This document shows positions 19,901-31,900 of a stretch of DNA of 64,000 nt, one piece after another. Below the pieces are notes generated by a model. That model was not told where the DNA came from. It saw only the letters and a list, made by a program, of their open reading frames with translations, and made no database searches. A program made the position numbers and the translations under genes. The stretch comes from Niveispirillum sp. GTDB lineage: Bacteria; Pseudomonadota; Alphaproteobacteria; Azospirillales; Azospirillaceae. The stretch covers positions 19,983 through 83,982 of the forward strand of contig NZ_JAGOGJ010000012.1 of the NCBI RefSeq assembly GCF_017996735.1, in the 5' to 3' direction. Each line of letters starts with the position of its first letter. The stretch's first letter is position 1.

Positions 19901-22900
19901 GTTGACGGTGCCGGTGATGGTGATGCCGTTGGTGCCGGCATCGATGACCGTGTCGCCGGCCAGGATGACCGGGGCGGTCAGGCTGAACGCCGCCCCCGCC
20001 GTATAGGTGCCGTCCAGGGTCACGCTGCTGCCGGCATAGGTCTGCGCACCCGTGGTGGTCACCGATTTCAGGCTGGCGGTGCCGCCGCTATCGGTGGTCA
20101 GGCTGGTCAGGGCCGTGGTGCCGCCGACAACCCCCGACAGGGTGGTGGCGCCCGTGCTGTTCAGGACCAGGGCGCGGGCGCCGTTGATCGTGCCGGTGAC
20201 GCTGATGGCGCCGCTGCCGGCGGACAGGGTGACATCGCCGCCCAGGGACACGTCACCACCGATGCCGATGGCGCCGTTGCCCGTGCTGGTCAGGTTGCCG
20301 TTCAGCGTGGTGCTGCTTTCACCATAGGACTGCGCGCCCGTCGTGGTGACGGCCGCCAGCGCCAGGGTGCCGCCGGCATTGGTGGTCAGGCTGGTCAGGG
20401 CGGTGGTGCCGCCCACCACGCCGGTGAAGCTGGTGTCGCCCGTGCTGTTGACGGTCAAGGCATAGGCCCCGTTGACCGTGCTGCCAAACGCGACATTGCC
20501 CGTGCCTGCATTGATGGTGATGGCACTGGCCAGGGTCGCATCACCGCTGACGGTGACGGCCGCGTTGCTTGTCGTATAGGTGCCGTTCAGGGTGACGGTA
20601 TCGCCATAGGACTGCGCCCCGGTGGTGGTCACCGACTTGAAGGAGGAGGTGCCGTCGCTGTCGGTGGTCAGGCTGGCCAGGGCGGTGGTGCCGCCCACGG
20701 CCCCGGTCACCACGACGGCGCCATCGCTGTTGAAGGTCAGGGCATGGGCGCCGTTCACCGTACCGGTCAGGGTGGCGGTGCCGGTGCCCAGCGAGAAGAT
20801 GGTGTCGCCGGCCAGGGTCGTCGCGCCGGTGATGGTCAGGTTGTTGTCGGAACCGACAGTATAGGTACCGGTCGTGGTGACGGCACCCGTATAGGTCTGG
20901 CTCGCCGCTGTGGACACGCCCGCCACGTTGATGGTGGCCGCCGTGACGGTCAGGCTGCCCAGCCCGCTGGCGACACCACCGATGGTGACGGCCCCCGTGC
21001 CGGCGCTGATCGTCACATCCTTCAGATCGGTGCCGCCTTCCAGCTTGCCGGTGATGGAGACATTGCCATTGCCCGACACCGTATTGATGCCGCGCGTCAG
21101 GATGGTGGCATTGCCCAGATTGACGTCGCCCGTGACGGTCAGCGCCTTGGCGGTAAAGCCGCCATTGGTGGTGACATTGCCCTTGTAGCTCTGCGCGCCC
21201 GTGGTGCTGATCGTCCCGCTCAGCGAGATGGCGGCACCTTCCACGGAGAAGCCGGACCGGGTGGTATCGCTGCCGGTGGTCGTATAGGTCTTGGCCAGCG
21301 TAACATTGCCCGTGGCCGTCAGTTTCACATTGCCGCTGCCGCCGGCCACAAAGCCGTCAACCATGTTGGCATCGGTGATGTAGCCGGTGGTCGTGACCTC
21401 GATATCACCATTATTGGTCTTCAGGTCGCCCAGTTCGAAATTGGTGCCCGACAGATAGATGCCGCCGGTGCCGGTGACGGTGGCCGACACCTTGGTAAAG
21501 GTGGTGACAAAGGCGCTGTCCGCCGTGCCAATACCGCTGGACGTGGTCATGTTCAGGGTCAGGCCCGTCAGCGTAGAGCCGCCAACGGCCGACAGGATCT
21601 TGCCCGACGCGGCGTTCAGGGTCAGCGTGCCGGTGGTGTCGGCGCTGATGCTGCCCAGCGTCAGGTCGCCCGTCGTCGCCGTCAGGGTGACGGTGCGGTT
21701 GGTGCCGGTGGCCGACACGCTGTCGGCCGCGAAGGCCAGGTTGTTGGTGAAGCTGATATCGCCCTTGGCCGCCAGGGTCAGGGCGCTGACAGTGCCCGTA
21801 TTGCTGACGGTCAGGTTCTTGTCATTGCCGGTCAGGCTGATATTCATCTTGCCGGCGGTGGTGGTCAGGCTGGTATTGCCACCGGCAGAGCCGCTGACCA
21901 GGACCAGTTCGGCCGCGGTGATGGACAGAGAGCGCCCGCTGGCACCGGCCACGATGTCGGTCGCACCCTTCAGCGTGATGTTGCCCGTGGTGGAGAAGCT
22001 GCCAGAGGAGGGCAGCGTCAGCGTGCCGCCGCTGTCCAGCAGCAGATTGCCGCTGGTCAGTGACAGGCTGTCGATCGACAGATCGCCCGCCGTCTTGATG
22101 AAAGCCGACGCCCCGGTGCCCAGGGTCAGGGCGCCGCTGGACAGGGTGGAACTGCCGGTACCGCTGTTGGAGATGGAGACCACGGCCCCCGCCTTGGCGG
22201 CCGACAGGCCGGCGATGCTGGACACCTTGACCAGAACCGGCGACCCGGCACCGGTGGCAAGATCGGTGACAACCCCGATATCGCCATTGCCGGCGGTCAG
22301 CGACAGCTTGCCGGCGATGATGTGGGTGTCGGTGCCGCTGGTCAGGATGTCGGTGGCGGCGCTGATGCTGGCCTTGCTGCTGCTGGGGCTGCCGGAGGAG
22401 GTGGTGGTGCCGGCATAAAGCTTGGTGATGGTGACGGCACCGCTGCTGGTGGTGATGGTGACATCCTTGTCGACGCCATCGGTCCCCTGGGTGACATTCA
22501 CCACGGCGACCGGCCCGGCGGCCGACACACTCAGCGCGCCATTGGCCACGGCCAGCGCCGTGCCGCTGGTCCCCAGGCTGATGCCGCTGCTGTTGCTGTC
22601 GCTGATATAGACGGAGCCGGCACCGCTGGTGCCGCCGGTGATGGTGGCGACGTTGGTGTTGATACCGGCGCTGGCGGTACCGATCCCGGTGCCGGCGGTC
22701 AGCGACAGCGTGGTGCCGGTGATGCCGGTGTCGGCAACGCCATCATCGACGATGGTGCCCGTCCCGGCATTCAGGGTGACATCCCCGCTGCCGGCATTGA
22801 CCGTGCCGACCCGGATCAGGCTATTGCCGCTGGCGGTGACCGTGATGGCGCCCCCGCCGGAGGTGACCTTGCCCAGATCGATGGAAACGCCGGATCCGCC

Positions 22901-25900
22901 GGCAATGTTGATGACGCCGTTATTGCTGGACAGGCTGGTGATGGCCAGTTCCGTGCCGGAGGTCTTGAGATAGACCCCGGTGGCGTTGAGGCCGGAAGCC
23001 GCCTGGAAATTGCGGCTGTTCACGCCCAGGGCCGCCACGCTGGTGCCGATAGCGCTGCTGGTATTCAGCAGCACGCCGCCCCCGCTGATGCCGCTGTTGG
23101 CATGTCCCTGGATGATCGCGCCATTGCTGCTGGTCAGCACAACCATGCCATTGCCCATGCCGGCGCTGACGGTGCCGGCCGCCCCGGTGCTGCCGATGCT
23201 GATATTGCCGCTGGCGGTAACATTGATGTCGTTGCCGGCGGCATCGTCGGTGATCGACAGATTGGCCAGCGTCAGCGCCCCGCCGCCGGTGACGTTGATG
23301 GAGCCGTTCTTGACGCCTACGCTCAAACCGCCCGGCAAACCGCCCGTGATGCCAAGATAGGCCGAGCCGTTACCCGTGATCGTGGCCGCCACGGAGGAAC
23401 TGTTGGACCCGCTGACATAGGGGGTGAGGCTGAGCGGGGTGCTGGCGCTGCCGATCCCGGTGCCGGCCTTCAGATTGATGGCCGCGCTGGTGCCGGTGGC
23501 GGACAGGCCGATGCGGTTGCTGTTCAGGGCGCCTGCCGCTTCCAGCGTCAGCGCGCTGTTGCCCCAACTGACGGCGCCGTTCAGGGTCAGGTCGCCGCTG
23601 GTCGTGACGACGGACAGCGCGCCGCTGGCGGACAGCGCGCCCGTGGTCAGCGCCTTGCCGTTGGAGATATAGGCGTCGCCCGCCGTGGAGAATGTCAGCG
23701 TATCGACATTGGTCAGCAGCGGCGTACCGCTGGCGCCGATGCTGCTGCCGGACCTTGTATTGTTGTTGGTCAGTTTCAGCGTGCCGGCGGTGATGCCGGT
23801 ACCGCCATTCGCCATGGTGATGCTGCTGGTGGTCGACTGGCCCGTGGTGGGATCAATGGTCAGGGCGACATTGCCGCTGCCCACCGAAATGGTGCCCACC
23901 GAAATGCTGTTGCCCTTGGACAGGTAGGTGAAATTGAGACCGGTCGTGTCGGTGACGTTGGTCAGCACGGTGCCGCTGGTATCCGCCGCCGTGAAGGTCA
24001 GGTTCGTGGCCGTCACCGACAGGGCGCCATTGGCCGCCGTGGACGCCAAGGCGGCGTTGCGGTCGATCGTCAGATCGCTGAGATCCGCGTTGCTGCCGAC
24101 CACGATGCTGCCGCTGGATTTCAGGGTCAGTTTGGTGGTGTTGGTCTTTACCCGGGTGGTGGCATTGGTGCTTTCGCCGATGGAACCGGAGGTGGCCGAC
24201 AGCACCACTTCGCCGGCTTCGATCGCGCTGCTGGTGGTGGACTTGATGGAGCCGCCAATGACGGTGATGGCCACCTTGTTGCCGGCGGCGGTCAGCGCGC
24301 CGGCCAGGGTGAAGTCCCTCGCGTAACTCGAACTGCCCGCGTTAAGGACCACATCACCCGCAGCACTCAGGCTTGATACGGTCAGGCCATAAGATTCGGA
24401 AATATAAACGCCACCACCCGACGCGGTTGCCGTCAGGGTGGTGGTGCCGCTGCTGTTGGCGTTGATTTGCAGCACCTTGCCGACGCTGCCAATGGAACCA
24501 GACGCCGTCAGGGTGAGCGTACCCGCACCGGCAATGGTGCCGCCGCCCAGGATCGACCCGTTGGTGACATTGATGGTGGTGGCGGCACCGTTGAGGCTCA
24601 TGCTGCCATCCGGGTCCTCGGAACCGCTGATGCGCAGGTCGCCGGCGCTGAACTTGATTTCGCTGGCCCCGCCCACCGTGAAGCCGGCAATCTTCGCCGA
24701 CTGCTTGAAGTCGAGATAGGCGCCATTATTGGCCGCCAGCTTGAGCTGGGCCGTGGTGATATCCAGCAGGCCGCCGCCAGTGCCGCTGGCCTGACCGATG
24801 AGGCCGGAGGAGGCATACATCTCGATACGGCCGGCCTTGATGAAGGAAGTGCCGTCAAGTTCCCGGATACTGCCGGACCTGGCGGTCAGGACGAGCTTGC
24901 CGGCCCCGCCGATTTCGATCTCGTCCACAATGATCGTGCGATCGCCGCTGTATGTGAAATCCATGCCGGACACGTCACGGATCTGGCTGAACTGCGTGCC
25001 ATCCGCGTTGGTGTGCGTGGCCTGGATCTGGACGGCGCCTGCCGTTCCGTCAACGGCGGCACTGACAATGTCGAAGGTGCGGTTGGCCGTACTGTCGTTG
25101 CTGGAATTGGTCAGGGCCAATGAATCGATATGGGTTTCAGAGGTGACATAGACATCACCCTGCGTCCTCAACGCCACCGTGGGGGCGTCGATATAGAGAC
25201 GGTTTCCGCTCGATCCCAGCAAAATGCCGCTCATCGACAGGGTGCCGGCATTGATGTGGGAAAGGCTGCTGTTGGCACCGCCAAAAATGGAAGCGGTGGA
25301 ATTGAACGTCGCCGTGCCGGCCTTCGTCACATCGACGATGCCGATCACCTGGGAAAGCTTGGTATCGAAGGTGAAATCGAGGCCCGTCGTATCGGTCAGC
25401 GCCACCGCATAGGAGCTGCTGCCCGTGATCGCGATGGTCGCATTGCGCGCGGTCAGGGCATAGGTCGCCGCGCCATCGCTCGACGTTCTGCCGTTCTTGA
25501 TGGAAAGGGTCTGCAGGTCGGCCTGATTGTCGATAAAGACATCGTTCAGCGTGTCGACAACCAGTGCACTGACGTCGGTCTGCAGCGCCTCGCTGCTGCC
25601 GTTGCGAAGAATGCCGCCCGTCGCCTTCAGGCTCAACTTGCCGGCCGTCAGCATATTGTTGCCGGTCCCGATCCGGCTGATATTCTGGGTGGTGCCTGTG
25701 GTGGTCAGGCTCAGCTCGCGGCCCTTCTGGACGTTGATGACGCCCACCACCAGATTGTTATTCAGCTTCAGGTCGAGATCGAGACCCGTATCATCCACAA
25801 ACCGGGTGATCAGCGTATTGCCACCGCCATCAGTGGACATCTGGACATCGAGATTGCGGCCGGTGATGCCATAGACGTTCGTGGCATTGTGCTTCAGCGT

Positions 25901-28900
25901 CCAGGTGAGCTCCGTCAGATCGGACCGGTTATTGAGATAGACGTTGCCGCCGCTGTTCAGATCCAGGGTTTCCGCGTCGATCTTCAGGGCGGTGGCGGAG
26001 GTGCCGATATCACCCCCCTCCACCGCCAGCGTCAGTTCCCCGCTCCTGATCCCTTCGCCACCCGCCAGTTGGGTCAGCGACCCGTTGCTCACCGTCAGGG
26101 TGGCGCTGGTGCGTGACCCGGACACACGGTTGCTGACCGTGTCAACGGCCAGGTTGCCCGTATTCCGGAAGTCGATGGAGCCGCTGGCATCAATCTTCAA
26201 CTGCCCGACCGTGGCCGCGAAGGGACTGCCGGAACTGGTGTTCCCGATGCTGGCCGCCTCGATTTCCAGGCGGCCGGCCGTCACGACGCTGGAGGTTCTG
26301 GCGGCATCGACATTCTGTTTCGAACTGCCGGAGTTTGCGGCCAGCTTTACCGTGCCAGTCCCGACATTGATACTGCTGACATTGATTTTCTTGGTCGACA
26401 GTACCGTCAGGTTGAGGCCGGATGATTGTGAAATGGATGAGATACTCAGCGCTGAAACGCTGCCGCTTGTTACAGTGGCCACCATGCTCAGTGAAGGCAT
26501 GTTGCTGCCGAGAACTTCATATGTGTAGGACCCGGAGTTCACCGAACCGGAAATCTTAAAATCAATATCAAGGGTAAGATCGGTCAGCCGCGTGGAATTA
26601 TCCCAGCGGATACTTCCGCCACTGGCAATATACAGCTTCGTCGTATCGATGAAGAACATGGCATCGTTGTTGCCGATATCGCCATTCGAGCTCTTGGCCG
26701 ATACGGTGACTTCGCCCGCCGTTATGGTTCCGTCCTGGTTGTCACCGGTGATGAAGCCATATACTCGCGTGTTCCCCGTGCTGGCACCGCCGGTGCTGGT
26801 CAGGCTGACCTTGCCGGTGGCAGATGTCCCGGCATCGATTTTGGAGACACGGATCGCCCGGTCGACGGAGTAACTGAAATCCATCGAGCCGTTGTTGGGC
26901 GTGGTCAGCCCCACGGTCTGAACGCCGGCATCTTCCGTGACCGTGAAGGACCGGTTGGAACCAATGGCACTGATGCTGTAGGTGTTCGTATCGGCCAGCG
27001 CTGACGTCTTGTGCGTGCTGGTAACGGCCAGCGTGGTCAGCGCCGTGTTGCTGTTGTTGAGAAAGATATCGCCATTACTGGTAATGTTCAGGCTGCTCGC
27101 GCTGGTCTTGACGGCCCGGCTGCTGCTGCCGATCGAGCCGTTGCCGCTGCCGGTCCCCGTGGCGGAAAGGGTCACGGAGCTGCCCAGGATGGCACCACCG
27201 CCAATCATCGTGATGTTGGAATTGGCGCCACCATCGACTGTTTTCAGGCTTACCGCACCGGTCGCCACAATTTCCGATACCGAGATGTTCTTCTTGACCG
27301 CCAGGCTGAAACTGGTCGCCGATCCGATCACATCAACCACAACGGTAGTGCCATTGTCGCTCAGACTATATTCAGGACCCGAGGCACCGGTGATCCCGAA
27401 AATGCTGGCCGTGTTCGCGGCGGTCGTGCTGTTTGTGCTGGTTATGTCAACATGCGTCAGAGAAGTTGCGCTGTTCACATAAATATTGCGCCCTGCGGTC
27501 ACATTGACCTTGTTCGTGCTGAGCTGGATTTTGTTGGCGCTGGTGCCGATGGAATACAATGTGCCCGCTGTCAGGCTGACCGTGCCCGCCGTGACGGCGC
27601 CGCTGCCGCCATAGGTGATGTTGCGATCGGCAGTAACGGTGAAGGTACCATTCGTACCGACATTGGCCGCCCCGACCGTGGCACTCCGGTCGCCCGTGGC
27701 GGCCAGGGTGAAATTCAGATCGGTGGCGCTGGTCAGGGTGGAAAGCGTGCTGGCGGAGGATGTGTCGCTGATCCCGACCGTCTGGCCGGTGCCTGTGATA
27801 CTGACCGTGCCGCCGTTGCCGGAACGGGTCACCTTCAGGTCGGTCAGGACCTGCGATGCGGCGATATCGATGGTGCCCGGCGCATTGATGTCCAGTTTCG
27901 CCGTGTCCAGCTTCAACTGGCTGCTGTTGCCGACGCCGCCAGCGGCGGTGATGGCGATCTGCGACCCGCGGATCAGGGTGCCATTGTCGCCATCATCATT
28001 GATTGCGCTGCTGCTGGACGTATTGGTGATGGTGATCTTGCCGGTGCCGTTATTGGCGATGATCGCGCCCAGCGCGGCATTGGCATTGGTGACACCAACC
28101 GCGATATCGCCGCCGGCCGTCACTTCATTGAATTTGACCAGATTGCTGCTGGATCTGGCGGCGGCCTGCACAGCCACCTCGCCGGTGGTGGCAATGACGT
28201 CCAGTTCACTGGCGGTTACCTGAACGACATTGTTGTCGGCGAGCAAACCGATATTGCCACTGGCCTTCAAGGTGACATTATCGCTGGCGGAAACCTTCGA
28301 ATTGCCAAGGATCGACCCGGCCACGGTTTCCAGCGTGAGAGACCCGTCGACAGTGCCGATGGTGGTGCTGTTCTTGATGTCGCCAGCCAGCAGCGTCACC
28401 ACAATATCGCCGGAAACGGTTGAAAAGCCTGAACCGAGACGCTCGCTGTTACCGAGCGTCAGCACGCCCAAATTACCGACGCCGACAGAGCGCTGGGCGG
28501 TGATATAGACACCACCGGTCCCGGCGGTCAGATCGCTGGCGGTCCCGGCGGTGACGGAAAGGCCCTTGGCGGTGATATCGATATCGGCACTGGCCGTAAC
28601 GGCGCCGATATTGCGCGTCGCCTGCAGGGCGATGTAACTGGCCAGGACGCCGGTGCTGTCGTCGCCATCATCCAGGATGGCGCCGCTGGTGGTCTTGAAC
28701 CCCACCCCATTGCCGGTGGTGGTGGTGGACTGGGAACCTTCCGGCGTATAGCTATAGTCGAACGCACCGGTATTGATGTTCCCCAGGGTGATGTCACGGT
28801 CGCCGGTAAAGGTGAACAGGTTCAGCCCGCCGACATCAGTGGCGTAACCCGTATCGATCAGACGTTCGAACAAATAACCATTGCTGCTGTCCGTCAGCCG

Positions 28901-31900
28901 GAAATCCAGATGCTGACCCTTGATGGCATAGGTGTAGTCGGCGGTGCTGTCCCGATGCTTGCTGGAGATGGTCAGGCTGTTGAAATGCGATTCGTTCGCA
29001 ATGACCAGATCGCCTGCGGTCACGACCACCAGTTCCGTCGTCTTGACACCCAGGGCCTGGCCCGAGGCGCCGATACCCTCCGTTGCCGACAGGGAAATGG
29101 ACTTGGCATTGATGAAACTGTCGCTGCGTCCATCATCCAGGATGGAGCCGGACGTCGTGATGATGGTGGCCTTGGTGGCGTTTTCGATATCCAGGCGGCC
29201 CAGCACCAGATTCTTGTCGCTGGTGAAGCTGAAACTGGTGATGAACGTGCTGGAGAGCTCGCTGATCGTCACCGTGGTGCCATTGTCGGCAACGGTGAAG
29301 ACCTGCCCGCCGGAGGCCAGCGACAAGGCATTGGGCGTGGAGCCGTTATGCTTGTTGTTGATGACCAGGGTGCCCAGCAGCGAGCCGGTATTGTCGATAT
29401 AGATGTCACCCGTATTGGTGATGTTCATGGCCTGCGTGGCCGTCTTCAACGCGTTTGTGCTGTCACCGATGGCGCCGTCGACGGTCATGGTTATCCCGGC
29501 GGCCGACAGCAGACTGCCGACACGGGTCGCCAGGGCGCCCGACAGGTCAAACGTTGCGCTGCCGGCTGTCGAAACAACCTTGCCTTCCAACGTGGTGGTG
29601 CCGCCGCCATCGACGGTGACGGAAATGGTGCCCGCCGCGCTCAGGTCACCCAGAATGACGGCGCCATTCTGGACGATGGTCAGGTTGGTGACGGCGCTGC
29701 CGCTGATCTTGCTGGCCGTTGTCAGCAGTTCCACGCTGCCACTGACGCCGGTGGCCTTGGCCGTCACCAGATCGGCGGTGATCTGCTGATTGCTGTCCAG
29801 GATAGACTTGGCGACGACGCTCCCCGTCAGGGTGACATTGCCGGTGCCGGCATTGACGATATTGTAGTAGAGGTTCCCATCGGCGGTAACCTCGATATTG
29901 CCGGTGCCAGACGCGATGGACACATCATCCAAGATGGCGCTGCCGGTCGTTTTCAGGACGATGTCGCCGCCATTTGCCGCAACGGTGAACGTGGTCGAGG
30001 TTTCGGTGGAGATATAGGCGCCGCCATTGCTGGCGGTTGCCGTAACGCTGGTGGCATTGCTGGCCAGTATCGGCGCGGCGGAGGTGCCGATATTGCTGGC
30101 CGCGGTCAGCGTCAGGTCGCCGGCCTTGATCCTGGTGCCGGCAACGCCGTCATCCAGGATGGCCCCGCCCGAGCTGGTCAGGGTTACGGTGCCGCCGCTG
30201 GCAAAGATGACCTCGCCTACGGTCAGCGTGCCGCTGGCCGTGATGCCGGCGCTGCCGCTGGCCAACAGCAGGCGATTGAGGGCCAGGGCCCCCGTATTGT
30301 CCACCATGACCAGGGTGCCCGTCTCGGCGGACAGGCTGCTTACCGTGGTCAGCAGCGGGGCATCGCTGGTCCCGATGGTGCCGTTGCTGCCACTGGTGCC
30401 TTTTGCCACCATGGTCAGGGCGCCACCGGTGATGCGCGGGCTGCTGCCGGTGCGGGTGATGGTGCCGCCATTGGCCGTCAGGCTGATATTGCCCGTGCCG
30501 GCATTGATGACACCGACCGCCAGGCCACGATCGGAGATGACACTCAACGCCATATTGCCAGTGGAGGAGATGTCAGTCAGCGTCAGATTGCTGGCGCCAT
30601 CCGTCACCGCGAAGGTCAGTCCGGTCGCCGTGATGCCGTAGCTGTTGGTGGTCGACGTCAACAGATGACCGGTGGTCAGCGACAGACTGCTCAACGCCTG
30701 GTCATTGGCGACAAAAATATCGCCGCCGCCTTTGACGGTCAGCGCGGACGCACTGATGGCGATGGCCGCCCCACTGGCGCCGATATGGCCCCCCGGTGTC
30801 GCCAGGGAGATGCTGGCGCCGGTCAGTTTCGGGGCACCGGACACATTGGAGATGTTGCCGGAAATGGCCTCGATCTTGATAGCCCCGGCCCCGGCATTGA
30901 TGGCGCCGGCCAGGCTGACATTGTCACCCGACAGCAGGGTGATATTACCGCCATTGCTGGTCAGCTTGCCGATATTGCTCAGGCTGGCCCCGGTCAGCGA
31001 GGCATCCAGGGTGATGGCGCCGCCGGCCGTGGCGATTTCATGCGTGGCACTGGTGAAGGTGATGCCGCCACCGGCCCCGGTGGAGCGCAAGGTGAAGCTG
31101 TTGCCGCTGCCGGTTTGCAGGTTGAGGCTGGTATCGACCGTGATCAGGCCGGTGGCTTCCAGCACGATGTTGGTGGTGGCGTTGATGGCCTGCAGCGTGG
31201 TGGCGCTGACGGTATTGGCCCCGCTGTCGGCGGTGGAGGCGGGCAGCGATCCGCTGCTGATCCCGCCATCCAGCGTGCCGCTGCTGCCGGAAACGATCTT
31301 CAGGCTGGCGGGGTCCAGCAGGAAGGTGCCGGTGGCCCCCTGCACCGCCGACAGATCGACATGACCGGTCAGGGTGATGGCATCGCGGCTGGAGACTTCG
31401 GCAAAGCCGCCATCGCCACCCGTGGCACCGCCCTTGGCGCTGATGGCGCCGGCAAAATCGGTCCGCTGTTGCGACAGCACGGTGACGCTGCCGCCATCGC
31501 CATGGGTCAGCGCATCGGCCGCCAGCGTGGCCCCCTCGGCGATGCCGACGCGGCCGGCCGCCCAGGCGCCGGTACGGTCCCCATTGCTGCCGATGGCGAT
31601 GGTGCCGCCGCCCTGGTCGCCCGATGCATCGATACGCGCACCGGCGGCCACCTGGATATCGGCGGCATCCACCACCACCGTGCCACCGGTCTGCCCGGCC
31701 TTGGCGCCGCTGGCATCGACCGTGCCGGCGACCTGCACCTTGCCGGTGCCACCGGACAGCACGATCTTGCCGCTGCTGCCACTGATGCTGGTGGCGCTGA
31801 TCACGCCATCGGTGTTGATGACATTGTCGATAACGCCCTTCACGGCGCGGGCCGACAGAACCACCGTGCCGCCTTCGGCGGCGATCTGGCCGGAATTGAC

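Noticed and set aside
11800..21200. Regular repeats resembling a CRISPR or satellite array
   Set aside because: The 285-bp period keeps the reading frame and encodes 95-residue beta-helix repeats; there are no short identical repeats with unique spacers.
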